Shown here: positions 32,996 to 41,738 of the stretch, in pieces
Numbering within the stretch: the first letter of the stretch is position 1
Layout: each line of letters opens with the position of its first letter
From: Streptomyces albidochromogenes
GTDB lineage: Bacteria > Actinomycetota > Actinomycetes > Streptomycetales > Streptomycetaceae
Length of the DNA stretch: 60,219 nucleotides
Assembly (NCBI RefSeq): GCF_005981925.1
Contig: NZ_VBVX01000004.1
Span: forward strand, 1-60,219
Reading direction: 5' to 3'
The notes under the pieces: model-generated
Told to the model about the DNA's origin: nothing
Database searches by the model: none
The model's input: the letters and a program-made list of their open reading frames with translations, nothing else
Position numbers and translations under genes: made by a program

Positions 32996-34969
32996 TTGGC
33001 CACGACCGTGCGACGTGCCGTACTGACTCTGCCCGCCGCCCCTTTGGGGCCGGAGAACCCGCTGCCCGGACTCCGGCCGCTCGACGAGCAGCACGTCGTC
33101 GACGAGCGTACGCGCGCGGCGCTCCCGCGCGACATGGCCCGCCAGGTCGGCCACGAACCGCTGCGCACGCTGCTGCCGGTGCGCGTCCTGGACGGGTACG
33201 GGCGCGAGCGGACGCCGACGGACCTGGACACGATCGTCATCGAGAACGACCGGCTGCGGGCGACCGTACTGCCCGGTCTCGGCGGGCGCGTGCACTCGCT
33301 GTTCCACAAGCCGACCGGACGCGAACTCCTCTACCGCAACCCGGTCCTCCAGCCCGCCGACTTCGCCCTGAACGGCGCCTGGTTCTCCGGCGGCCTGGAG
33401 TGGAACATCGGCGCCACCGGACACACGACGCTGTCCTGCGCCCCGCTGCACGCCGCGATCGTGCCCGCCCCCGACGGCGGCGACATGGTCCGCCTCTGGG
33501 AGTGGGAGCGGCTGCGCGACCTGCCGTTCCAGGTGGACCTGTGGCTGCCGGCCGACTCCGACTTCCTGTACGTCGGCGTCCGCATACGCAACCCGCACGA
33601 GCGGACCGTCCCCACCTACTGGTGGTCCAACATCGCGGTCCCCGAGGACGAGCGGACCAGGGTGCTCGCCCCGGCGGACGAGGCGTGGCACTTCGGGTAC
33701 GAACGCAGCCTGCGGCGCGTGCCCGTGCCGGTGTCCGGCGGGGTCGACCGCACGTACCCGCTGCGCGGCGAGTACCCCGCCGACTACTTCTACGAGGTGC
33801 CCGAGGCGTCCCGCAAGTGGATCGCCTCGCTCGACGCCGAGGGCCGGGGCCTCGTCCAGACCTCCACCGACACGCTCGGCGGGCGCAAGCTCTTCCTGTG
33901 GGGCTCGGGGCGGGGCGGGCGGCGCTGGCAGCAGTGGCTGACCGAGCCCGGCACCCCGGGGTACGCCGAGATCCAGGCCGGTCTCGCCCGTACGCAGCTG
34001 GAGCACGTACCGCTGGGGGCCGGGGCCGAGTTCAGCTGGCTGGAGGCGTACGGTCCGCTGGCCGCGGATCCCGCGGCGGTGCACGGCGAGGACTGGGCGG
34101 CGGCGCGAGCGGAGGCGGAGGCCCGGCTGGAGGCGGCGCTGCCCCGGGCGCGGGTGGACGCGGCGTACGAGGCGTGGCGGCCGTACGCCGACCACGAGCC
34201 GGGCGAACCGCTCGCCACCGGCTCCGGGTGGGGCGCGCTGGAGGTCCTGCGCGCCGGTCACCAGCTGCCGGGCACGCCCTTCGGTGAGGCGACGCTGGGC
34301 GAACAGCAGGCACCGTGGCGGGAGTTGCTGCGCAGTGGCACGTTCCCGTCACCGGACGGGGCGGCCTCCCCGCCCGGTGTCTCCCTCGTCGCGCAGCACT
34401 GGCGGGACATGCTGGAGACGGCGCCGGCCGACCCCCTCACCGAGTACCACCTCGGGGTCGCCCAGTGGCACGCGGGGGACGTGGCGCAGGCGGTGCGCAG
34501 CTGGGAGCGCGGGCTGCGGTCCGCGTCCTCCCGGTGGCCGCTGCTGCGCTGCCTCGCGGTCGCCGACCTCGACGCGGGCAACGCGGGGCGCGCCGCCGAC
34601 CACTACGCCGAGGCGTTCGAGGACCTGTGCCGGGAGCGGGGCGACGGCGAGGCGTGGCGCGCGGCGACGGCCGCGCTGGGACGCGAGGCGATCGCCGCGC
34701 TGCTCGACGCGGGGCGCACCGGGGCGGCGCGCGCGGTCTGGGGGGAACTGCCCGACGACCTGCGGGACAGCGGGCGCTTCCGGCTCGTCGAGGCGCGGCT
34801 CCTGGTCGCCGAGGGCGACAGGGCGGGCGCCCGCGCCCTCTTCGACGCCGGCTTCGAGGTGCCGGACCTGCGGGAGGGCGCGGAGGTGCTCGGCGAGGTG
34901 TGGGCGGGGACCGGCGACGATCCGCTGCCCGACGCGTACGACTACCGGATGCGGCCCGCGGCGCGCTAG
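32996..34969 (+). CDS. DUF5107/TPR protein
   Basis: A 657-aa protein. The first 350 residues look like the galactose-mutarotase-type beta-sandwich of DUF5107 (IENDRLRATVLPGLGGRVHSL, GLEWNIGATGHTTLS). The last 250 are helical TPR-like repeats (EYHLGVAQWHAGDVAQAVRSWERGL). This pair occurs in proteins thought to act on carbohydrates, but no reaction is known. A TTG start at 32996 follows GAGG; it is the best-supported start. The stop lies seven bases before the convergent VOC gene. Confidence 0.82.
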   Translation: MATTVRRAVLTLPAAPLGPENPLPGLRPLDEQHVVDERTRAALPRDMARQVGHEPLRTLLPVRVLDGYGRERTPTDLDTIVIENDRLRATVLPGLGGRVHSLFHKPTGRELLYRNPVLQPADFALNGAWFSGGLEWNIGATGHTTLSCAPLHAAIVPAPDGGDMVRLWEWERLRDLPFQVDLWLPADSDFLYVGVRIRNPHERTVPTYWWSNIAVPEDERTRVLAPADEAWHFGYERSLRRVPVPVSGGVDRTYPLRGEYPADYFYEVPEASRKWIASLDAEGRGLVQTSTDTLGGRKLFLWGSGRGGRRWQQWLTEPGTPGYAEIQAGLARTQLEHVPLGAGAEFSWLEAYGPLAADPAAVHGEDWAAARAEAEARLEAALPRARVDAAYEAWRPYADHEPGEPLATGSGWGALEVLRAGHQLPGTPFGEATLGEQQAPWRELLRSGTFPSPDGAASPPGVSLVAQHWRDMLETAPADPLTEYHLGVAQWHAGDVAQAVRSWERGLRSASSRWPLLRCLAVADLDAGNAGRAADHYAEAFEDLCRERGDGEAWRAATAALGREAIAALLDAGRTGAARAVWGELPDDLRDSGRFRLVEARLLVAEGDRAGARALFDAGFEVPDLREGAEVLGEVWAGTGDDPLPDAYDYRMRPAAR

Positions 34970-34976
34970 GGCCGGA

Positions 34977-35330
34977 TCAGGCGACCGGGCGCCGGTCGAC
35001 GTACTCGAAGACCGAACCGTCCGGGTGCGCGGCGATCAGGTTGCGGCCGACGGGGGTGGGGACGGGGCCCGCCACGATGCGGGCGCCGGCCCCGGCCAGG
35101 GCGGCGCCCGCCGCGTCCACGTCGTCGACGGCGATGGTCGCCGACACCTTGCGCAGGACTTCGAGTTCGGACTCGGGGCCGCTCATCAGGAGGAAGCAGC
35201 CGACCGCCGCCACGGACACCCCGCCGCGCTCGAAGCGCAGCGCGCGGCTCCCGGTGAGGCGTTCGTAGAAGCCCACCGTGGGCTCCAGGTCGTCGACGCA
35301 GATGCGCAGCGTGGTTCCGAGGATCTCCAT
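34977..35330 (-). CDS. VOC-superfamily (glyoxalase-like) protein
   Basis: A 117-aa single glyoxalase/bleomycin-resistance fold with two beta-alpha-beta modules (LRICVDDLEPTVGFYERLTG and TIAVDDVDAAGAALAGAG). The FEYVDRR end carries a possible metal-ligand Glu; the His ligand is not obvious, so catalysis is doubtful. A TACGCT box (35343-35338) ends seven bases before the ATG at 35330, so the gene is probably leaderless. Confidence 0.85.
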   Translation of the reverse strand: MEILGTTLRICVDDLEPTVGFYERLTGSRALRFERGGVSVAAVGCFLLMSGPESELEVLRKVSATIAVDDVDAAGAALAGAGARIVAGPVPTPVGRNLIAAHPDGSVFEYVDRRPVA

Positions 35331-35379
35331 GCGTCCCAGCGTAGTTGCTCGCATCCACACCCGGCGGGGGTACGCCGGC

Positions 35380-36189
35380 TCACGCCCGGCACAGCACCTC
35401 GCCGTGCGGCACCATGAACCACGCGTCCTCCCGCTCGCCCCACTCCCGCCACGCGGTCGCGATCGCCGTCAGGTCCTGCCGGGTCGCGTGGCCGCCGGTC
35501 ACGGCCAGTTCGGCGTACCCGGACGCCGTCGTGCGCTCCGCCCACAGGCCGCTCCACCACGCCCGCTCCGGCGGCGTCGCGAAACACCACACCCCGGCCG
35601 AGGGGCGTACGTCGGTGAAGCCGGCCCGGCGCGCCCACGACAGGAGTCTGCGGCCGGCGTCCGGTTCGCCGCCGTTCGCCCGGGCCACCCGGCCGTACAG
35701 CCGCTGCCAGTCGTCCATCAGCGGCACCTGCGGGAACCACGTCATCGCCGCGTAGTCGCTGTCGCGCGCCGCGACGACGCCGCCCGGGCGGCACACACGG
35801 CGCATCTCGCGCAGGGCGCGCACCGGATCGCCCACGTGCTGGAGCACCTGGTGCGCGTGGACGACGTCGAAGGAGTCGTCGGGGAAGTCCAGCGCGTGGA
35901 CGTCGGCCACCGCGAACTCCACGTTGCGCAGACCGCGTTCGGCCGCCACCTCGCGGGCCCGCCCGAGCACGTCCCCGGCCGCGTCGACCGCCGTCACCCG
36001 GCCGGGGGCGACCAGCGCGGCAAGGTCCGCCGTGATGGTGCCGGGGCCGCAGCCCACGTCCAGGGCGTCCAGCCCCGGCCGCAGATCGCCCAGGAGGTAC
36101 GCCGCCGAGTTGGCGGCCGTGCGCCAGGTGTGCGAGCGCAGCACCGACTCGTGGTGTCCGTGGGTGTAGACGGCGGTCTCCTCCGGCAT
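35380..36189 (-). CDS. UbiE/Methyltransf_11-type SAM methyltransferase
   Basis: A 269-aa methyltransferase. The SAM motif is LDVGCGPGTITADLA near residues 42-56; AVDAAGD, VVHAHQVLQHVGDP and MRRVCRPGGVVAARDSDY follow in the canonical order. The substrate is unknown. The ATG at 36189 follows a GGAGGA ribosome binding site. Upstream are two 12-nt direct repeats and an 11-bp palindrome that may regulate it. Confidence 0.88.
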   Translation of the reverse strand: MPEETAVYTHGHHESVLRSHTWRTAANSAAYLLGDLRPGLDALDVGCGPGTITADLAALVAPGRVTAVDAAGDVLGRAREVAAERGLRNVEFAVADVHALDFPDDSFDVVHAHQVLQHVGDPVRALREMRRVCRPGGVVAARDSDYAAMTWFPQVPLMDDWQRLYGRVARANGGEPDAGRRLLSWARRAGFTDVRPSAGVWCFATPPERAWWSGLWAERTTASGYAELAVTGGHATRQDLTAIATAWREWGEREDAWFMVPHGEVLCRA

Positions 36190-36235
36190 GGGCGTACTCC
36201 TCCTCCGGGCGGCGTCCGGTGCGGACGCGCTGCGC

Positions 36236-36291
36236 CGTACGGTACGCCGCCGCGCCGAGATGTGAGACGCCTATCTCGGGATGTGATACGC
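36236..36291. promoter_or_regulatory. palindrome plus 12-nt direct repeats upstream of methyltransferase
   Basis: CGTAC-G-GTACG at 36236-36246. GATGTGAGACGC (36259-36270) and GATGTGATACGC (36280-36291) are direct repeats 21 bp apart. A 7-bp hairpin CCGAGAT/ATCTCGG (36255-36279) overlaps them and may end the LLM transcript. Confidence 0.45.
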
Positions 36292-36311
36292 GAGTCGAGG
36301 TGCCGGCGGGG

Positions 36312-37274
36312 TCAGTTCTCCCGCACCCGTGGCAGCACCTCGGTGCGGTAGAAGTCGAAGAACCCCCGCTGGCCGGGCCCGATCTGGTGCACATACACCC
36401 GGTCGAACCCGGCTTCGGCGTACGCCAGCAGTCCGCGCACGTGCGCCTCGACGTCGTCGCCGCAGACCACGTTCGAGGCGACCATGTCCTCGGTGACGAG
36501 GGCCGACGCCTGCTCGAAGTGGCGTGGCGCCGGCAGCACCTGGCCGAGTTCGCCGGGGAGCCGGTCACTCGGCCACAGCCGGTGGGCGGTGCGCACCGCC
36601 TCGTCGCGGTCCGGCCCGTAACAGACCTTCGTCCCGCCGCTCACCGGCTTGGCGCCCCCGCCGCCCTTGCGGAAACGGGACACCGCCTCCGCGTCGGGGG
36701 CCATGGTGATCAGGCCGTCGCCGACCCGCGAGGCCAGAGACATGGCCCGCGGGCCGAACGCCGAGACGTCGATGGGGACATGCTCGTCCGGCACGGTGTA
36801 GAGCCGGGCGTTCTCCACCGTGTAGTGCTTGCCCTCGTGGCTGACCTCGTTGCCGTCGAAGAGATTGCGGATCAGCAGCACGGCTTCCTCCAGCATCTCC
36901 AGCCGCACCCGCGCGCCGGGCCAAGGGCCGCCCAGGATGTGCTCGTTGAGCGCCTCGCCGCTGCCCACCCCGAGCCGGAACCGCCCGTCGCCGAGCTGTA
37001 CGGCCGCCGTGGCGGCGGCCTGCGCCACCACCGCCGGGTGCATCCGTACGGTCGGGCAGGTCACGGCGGTCTGCACCGGGAGCGACACCGCCTCGGACAG
37101 CGCGCCGATCACCGACCAGACGAAGGGGCTCTGCCCCTGCTCCTCGTTCCACGGGTGGTAGTGGTCGGAGATCCACAACGCCTGGAAGCCCGCCTGCTCG
37201 GCCATCCGCGCCTGCTCCACCAGTTCGGCCGGGCCGAACTCCTCGGTCGACAGGAAGTATCCGTACTCGGTCAT
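36312..37274 (-). CDS. LLM-class F420-dependent oxidoreductase
   Basis: A 320-aa luciferase-like TIM-barrel oxidoreductase resembling F420-dependent glucose-6-phosphate dehydrogenases: YGYFLSTEEFGP at the start, WISDHYHPWNEEQGQSPFVW near 35-54, RFRLGVGSGEALNEHI near 94-109. F420 use is typical of actinomycete members; the substrate is unknown. It is divergent from the NDH-like gene, with a SigB-like promoter 39 bp upstream of the ATG at 37274. Confidence 0.88.
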   Translation of the reverse strand: MTEYGYFLSTEEFGPAELVEQARMAEQAGFQALWISDHYHPWNEEQGQSPFVWSVIGALSEAVSLPVQTAVTCPTVRMHPAVVAQAAATAAVQLGDGRFRLGVGSGEALNEHILGGPWPGARVRLEMLEEAVLLIRNLFDGNEVSHEGKHYTVENARLYTVPDEHVPIDVSAFGPRAMSLASRVGDGLITMAPDAEAVSRFRKGGGGAKPVSGGTKVCYGPDRDEAVRTAHRLWPSDRLPGELGQVLPAPRHFEQASALVTEDMVASNVVCGDDVEAHVRGLLAYAEAGFDRVYVHQIGPGQRGFFDFYRTEVLPRVREN

Positions 37275-37312
37275 GGGGGCGCCTCCCGGGCGAGCGGTTC
37301 CTGAACGGCGGG

Positions 37313-37336
37313 TAACCCGGCCCCTGAACGGGAAAC
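37313..37336 (-). promoter_or_regulatory. SigB-type promoter candidate of the LLM gene
   Basis: On the minus strand GTTT, 14 nt, GGGTTA. The -35 is perfect; the -10 deviates from GGGTAC/T in its second half. Confidence 0.5.
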
Positions 37337-37350
37337 GCGGGCCGCCCGGT

Positions 37351-37375
37351 GTTTGCCCCTGGGGGACGGGGGCAC
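37351..37375 (+). promoter_or_regulatory. SigB-type promoter candidate of the NDH-like gene
   Basis: GTTT, 15 nt, GGGCAC. The same layout, including GTTTGCCC, occurs before the sigma factor gene at 53842-53866. Confidence 0.45.
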
Positions 37376-37418
37376 CGGGAAGGTCCACCGCACCCGCCCC
37401 GCCCACGAGGTGAACGCA

Positions 37419-38771
37419 GTGACCCGAAACCGTCCCCGCATCGTCGTCGTGGGAGCGGGATTCGCCGGCCACCAGGCCGCGAAGACCCTCTCCCGGCAGC
37501 TGCGGGACAACGCCGAGATCGTCCTGCTCAACCCCACCGACTACTTTCTCTACCTCCCGCTCCTGCCACAGGTCGCCGCCGGCATCCTCGAACCGCGCCG
37601 GGTGACGGTCTCGCTGCCGGGGACGCTTCCGCGCGTACGGCTGGTCCTCGGCGAGGCGGACCGTGTCGACCTCGCGGCCCGCCGCGTGCACTACACCGGC
37701 CCCGAGGACGACAAGGGCGAGCTGGAGTACGACCGGCTCGTCCTGGCCGTCGGCAGCGTCAACAAGCTGCTGCCCGTCCCCGGCGTCGCCGAGCACGCCC
37801 ACGGTTTCCGCGGGCTGCCCGAAGCGCTCTACCTGCGCGACCACGTGACCCGCCAGATCGAACTCGCGGCCGCCACCGGCGACCCGGACGAGTGCGCCGC
37901 GCGCTGCACCTTCGTCGTCGTCGGCGCCGGATACACCGGCACCGAGGTCGCGGCCCAGGGGAAGATGTTCACCGACGCCCTCGTCCGCAGGCAGCGCGCC
38001 TGGCGGCACGCCGGGCACAAGCCGCGCTGGCTGCTGCTGGACATCGCGCCGAGGGTCCTGCCCGAACTCGACCGGCGGCTGTCACGGACGGCCGACACGG
38101 TGCTGCGCGGGCGCGGAGTCGACGTACGGACCGGGACGTCCGTCAAGGAGGCCACCCGCGAAGGAGTCCTGCTGGACGACGGGGAGTTCGTCGACACCAG
38201 GACCGTCGTCTGGTGTGTCGGCGTACGGCCCGATCCGCTCGTCTCGGAGGTCGGCCTGCCCGTCGAGCGCGGGCGGCTCCTCGTCGAGCCGACCCTCAAC
38301 GTGCCCGGCCACCCGGAGGTCTTCGCCTGCGGCGACGCGGCGGCCGTGCCCGACCTCACCCGGCCGGGGGAGTTCACCCCGATGACCGCGCAGCACGCCG
38401 CCCGGCAGGGCAAGGTGGCCGGCCGCAATGTCGCCGCCTCCCTCGGGTACGGGGAGCAGCAGCGGTACAAGCACAACGACCTGGGGTTCGTCGTGGACCT
38501 CGGCGGCGTCAAGGCCGCCGCCAACCCGCTCGGCGTACACCTGTCCGGCCCGGTCGCGGGCGCGGTCACCCGCGGCTACCACCTCGCCGCCATGCCGGGC
38601 AACCGGATCCGGGTCGCCGCCGACTGGCTGCTCGACGCCGTCCTGCCGCGCCAGGCCGTGCAGCTGGGCCTCGTCCGGTCCTGGTCGGTGCCCCTCGACA
38701 CGGCGTCACCGGAACTGGCCAGGGTCCCCGGCGGGCGCGGCCGGGCGGAGCAGAGTGAACCCGACGGGTGA
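37419..38771 (+). CDS. NAD(P)/FAD-dependent oxidoreductase, NDH-2-like
   Basis: A 450-aa flavoprotein resembling type II NADH dehydrogenase, which passes electrons from NADH to quinone without pumping protons. The FAD loop is VVVGAGFAGHQAA near residues 8-20, the NAD loop VVVGAGYTGTEVA near 163-175, and FACGDAAAVPD closes the FAD site. The C-terminal helical end may bind the membrane. The GTG at 37419 has GAGG eight bases upstream. The transketolase gene follows after 28 bp, so the two may be co-transcribed. Confidence 0.87.
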   Translation: MTRNRPRIVVVGAGFAGHQAAKTLSRQLRDNAEIVLLNPTDYFLYLPLLPQVAAGILEPRRVTVSLPGTLPRVRLVLGEADRVDLAARRVHYTGPEDDKGELEYDRLVLAVGSVNKLLPVPGVAEHAHGFRGLPEALYLRDHVTRQIELAAATGDPDECAARCTFVVVGAGYTGTEVAAQGKMFTDALVRRQRAWRHAGHKPRWLLLDIAPRVLPELDRRLSRTADTVLRGRGVDVRTGTSVKEATREGVLLDDGEFVDTRTVVWCVGVRPDPLVSEVGLPVERGRLLVEPTLNVPGHPEVFACGDAAAVPDLTRPGEFTPMTAQHAARQGKVAGRNVAASLGYGEQQRYKHNDLGFVVDLGGVKAAANPLGVHLSGPVAGAVTRGYHLAAMPGNRIRVAADWLLDAVLPRQAVQLGLVRSWSVPLDTASPELARVPGGRGRAEQSEPDG

Positions 38772-38799
38772 CCGCCAGGGAGCGACCACAGGGAGTGAC

Positions 38800-40665
38800 A
38801 TGGACAGGGAACAGTTCAGCGAGCTCGGGCAGCAGCTCAGGGTGGACGCGGTACGGGCCGCCGACGCCGCGCAGTCGGGCCATCCGACGTCGTCGATGTC
38901 GGCGGCCGACCTCGCGGCGGTGCTCCTCGGCGGCCACCTGCGCTACGACTTCGACCAGCCCGGCCATCCGGGCAACGACCGGCTGATCCTCTCGAAGGGC
39001 CATGCCTCCCCGCTGCTGTACGCCATGTACCGGGCGGCCGGCGTCATCGACGACGAGGAACTCCTCACCTACCGGCGGCGCGGCAGCCGCCTCGAAGGGC
39101 ACCCGACGCCCAGGCTCCCGTGGGTGGACGTGGCGACGGGGTCGCTCGGGCAGGGCCTGCCGGTCGGGGTCGGCGTGGCGCTGGCGGGCAAGCGCCTGGA
39201 CCGGGCCCCGTACCGCGTCTGGGTGCTCAGCGGCGACAGCGAGATGGCCGAGGGGTCGGTGTGGGAGGCCGCCGAGCACGCCGCCCACGAGCACCTCGAC
39301 AACCTCACCCTGGTCGTCGACGTCAACCGGCTCGGCCAGCGCGGACCCACCCGGCACGAGTGGGACCTGGGGGCGTACAGCCGTCGGCTGCACGCGTTCG
39401 GCTGGCACACCGTCGAGGTCGACGGCCACGACGTCGAGGCCGTGAACGCCGCCTTCGACGAGGCGCGGTCGACCACCGGCCGCCCCACCGCCGTCATCGC
39501 CCGCACCCGCAAGGGGCGCGGCGTCGCCGCGGTGGAGGACAAGGAAGGCATGCACGGCAAGCCGCTGAAGGACGCCGACAGCGCGATCCGGGAACTCGGC
39601 GGGCCGCGTTTCGTCCGGGTGGAGGTGGCGAAGCCGGCCGCCGCGCGGGCGTCCGCCCTGCTGACCGCACCCCTCGGCGAACTGAGGCTGCCGCGCTACG
39701 AGAAGGGCGGCGACGAGGTCGCCACCCGCAACGCCTACGGCGAGGCGCTCGCCGCGCTCGGGTCCGCGCGCGGCGACGTCGTGGCCCTCGACGGCGAGGT
39801 GAGCGACTCGACCCGGTCGCAGTTCTTCGCCAAGGAGCACCCCGACCGGTTCTTCGAGTGCTACATCGCGGAACAGCAACTGGTCGCCGCGGCCGTCGGC
39901 ATGCAGACACGGGGTTACGTCCCGTACGCCTCGTCCTTCGCGGCGTTCCTGAGCCGCGCGCACGACTTCATCCGCATGGCGGCGGTCAGCCGGGCCGGCA
40001 TCAACCTGGCGGGCTCGCACGCCGGAGTCGCCATCGGCGAGGACGGCCCGTCCCAGATGGGCCTCGAAGATCTCGCGCTGTTCCGCGCCGTGCACGGCAG
40101 CACCGTCCTGTACCCCTGCGACGCCAACCAGACCGCCAGGCTCGTCGCCGCGATGGCGCAGGGCGACGCGCGCAGCCGGGGCGTGCGCTACCTGCGCACC
40201 AGCCGCAGCGCCATGCCGGTCATCTACGGGCCCGACGAGGAGTTCCCCGTCGGAGGCAGCAAGCTGCTGCGCTCCGGCGAGGACGACGTGCTGACCCTGA
40301 TCGCCGCCGGGGTGACGGTCCACGAGGCGCTGCGCGCCGCGGACCTCCTCGCGCGGGACGGCGTGCCGGTGCGGGTCCTCGACCTGTACTCGGTCAAGCC
40401 CGTCGACGAGCCGGCGGTGCAGGAGGCGGCCGAACGCACCGGCTGCCTGGTGACGGTCGAGGACCACCACCCCCAGGGCGGCCTGGGCGACGCGGTCGCC
40501 GAAGTGTTCTCCGACGGCCGCCCGGCCCCGAGGCTGGTGCGCCTGGCCGTGGGGAACATGCCCGGCTCGGCCACCGGGCAGGAACAGCTCGGCGCCGCGG
40601 GGATCGACGCCGACTCGATCGTGGCCGCCGTACAGCTCCTGGCCGAGAAGGTGCTCGTACGGTGA
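38800..40665 (+). CDS. tkt: transketolase
   Basis: A 621-aa full-length transketolase of the shorter type (classical bacterial TktA is about 660-700 aa). The TPP/Mg motif GDSEMAEG...N lies near residues 145-172. The pyrimidine-binding domain begins near 305 (TRNAYGEALAALG), with the catalytic Glu in CYIAEQQLVAAAVG and AIGEDGPSQMGLEDLALFR after it. The C-terminal domain (450-621) is complete. It shuttles two-carbon units in the pentose phosphate pathway. A second, housekeeping tkt is expected elsewhere in the genome (inference). Confidence 0.93.
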   Translation: MDREQFSELGQQLRVDAVRAADAAQSGHPTSSMSAADLAAVLLGGHLRYDFDQPGHPGNDRLILSKGHASPLLYAMYRAAGVIDDEELLTYRRRGSRLEGHPTPRLPWVDVATGSLGQGLPVGVGVALAGKRLDRAPYRVWVLSGDSEMAEGSVWEAAEHAAHEHLDNLTLVVDVNRLGQRGPTRHEWDLGAYSRRLHAFGWHTVEVDGHDVEAVNAAFDEARSTTGRPTAVIARTRKGRGVAAVEDKEGMHGKPLKDADSAIRELGGPRFVRVEVAKPAAARASALLTAPLGELRLPRYEKGGDEVATRNAYGEALAALGSARGDVVALDGEVSDSTRSQFFAKEHPDRFFECYIAEQQLVAAAVGMQTRGYVPYASSFAAFLSRAHDFIRMAAVSRAGINLAGSHAGVAIGEDGPSQMGLEDLALFRAVHGSTVLYPCDANQTARLVAAMAQGDARSRGVRYLRTSRSAMPVIYGPDEEFPVGGSKLLRSGEDDVLTLIAAGVTVHEALRAADLLARDGVPVRVLDLYSVKPVDEPAVQEAAERTGCLVTVEDHHPQGGLGDAVAEVFSDGRPAPRLVRLAVGNMPGSATGQEQLGAAGIDADSIVAAVQLLAEKVLVR

Positions 40666-40682
40666 GAGCGCGGCGGGGTGTG

Positions 40683-40713
40683 GGTGGCGGGATGCCCTGA
40701 ACATCCCGCCACC
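40683..40713 (+). terminator. strong terminator after transketolase
   Basis: GGTGGCGGGATG and CATCCCGCCACC form a perfect 12-bp stem over a 7-nt loop, with further GCGGGG/CCCCGC pairing outside. Confidence 0.85.
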
Positions 40714-40800
40714 CTCCCCGCGCCGCGCGGGCCCGCCGGGAGCGGGCCCGCGCCCGTGCGGCCGCGCGCACGACGACGGAGCGAGCCCGGGAGAGGGACG

Positions 40801-41715
40801 ATGAGCGACACCACCACCATCAGGGCCGGACGCCGCACGGTGACCGTCCACCGCCCCGGGAAGGTCCTCTTCCCCGACTGCGGTCTCACCAAGGCCGACC
40901 TCGCCGGCTACTACCGGCGGGTGGCGGCGTTCATGGTGCCCCAACTGCGCGACCGGCCCCTGATGCTGGAACGCCGGCCCGACGGGACCGGCGGACCGCG
41001 CTTCATGCAGAAGGAGACGCCGGAGCACTACCCGGACTGGGTGCGCCGGGTCCGGGTCGCCAAGGAGGGCGGCACGGTCACCCACACCGTGTGCGACAAC
41101 ACCGCCACCCTCGTCTTCCTGGCCGACCAGGCGTGCCTGACCCTCCACCGGTGGCTCTCCCGGGCCGACCGCGTCGAGTGGCCCGACCGGCTGGTCTTCG
41201 ACCTGGACCCGGCGGGGGACGACTTCCCGGCCGTACGGGAGGCGGCGTACCGGCTCGGTGAACTCCTCGACCAGCTGCGGCTGCCGTCCACGCTCATGAC
41301 CACCGGTTCCAAGGGCCTGCACGTGATCGTGCCCCTCGACGGGCACACCACGTTCGACGACTCCCGCGCCTTCGCCAGGGACGTGGCCGAGACGCTGGCC
41401 GAGCGGCGTCCCGACGAGCTGACGACGGCCGTACGCAAGGAGGCCCGCGGCGGCCGGCTCTTCCTGGACGTCGGACGCAACGCCTACGCGCAGACCGCCG
41501 TCGCCCCCTGGTCGGTCCGCCCGGGCGAGGGCGCGCCGGTCGCCGCTCCGATCTCCTGGGAGCAGCTCGACGACAAGGAACTCACCGCGCGCACCTGGGC
41601 GTTGACCGACCCCGACGGCGTACTGGAACAGGCCCGCGCGAACCCCTGGTCGGGCGTCACGTCCAGGGGCCGCGCGCTCGGCCCGGCGCGCCGGCGGCTG
41701 CGCGCCCTGCGCTGA
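40801..41715 (+). CDS. stand-alone LigD-type primase-polymerase
   Basis: A 304-aa archaeo-eukaryotic primase-type polymerase matching the polymerase domain of LigD, which fills gaps during non-homologous end joining. The catalytic acids lie in VFDLDPAGDD near residues 136-145 and in LFLDVGRN near 220-227, with the TGSKGLHVIVP loop between them. No ligase or nuclease domain is fused, and no ku gene lies in the window. The ATG follows a GAGAGGG stretch. Confidence 0.9.
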   Translation: MSDTTTIRAGRRTVTVHRPGKVLFPDCGLTKADLAGYYRRVAAFMVPQLRDRPLMLERRPDGTGGPRFMQKETPEHYPDWVRRVRVAKEGGTVTHTVCDNTATLVFLADQACLTLHRWLSRADRVEWPDRLVFDLDPAGDDFPAVREAAYRLGELLDQLRLPSTLMTTGSKGLHVIVPLDGHTTFDDSRAFARDVAETLAERRPDELTTAVRKEARGGRLFLDVGRNAYAQTAVAPWSVRPGEGAPVAAPISWEQLDDKELTARTWALTDPDGVLEQARANPWSGVTSRGRALGPARRRLRALR

Positions 41716-41738
41716 ACGAAGCGCGGCGGCAGCCCCTG

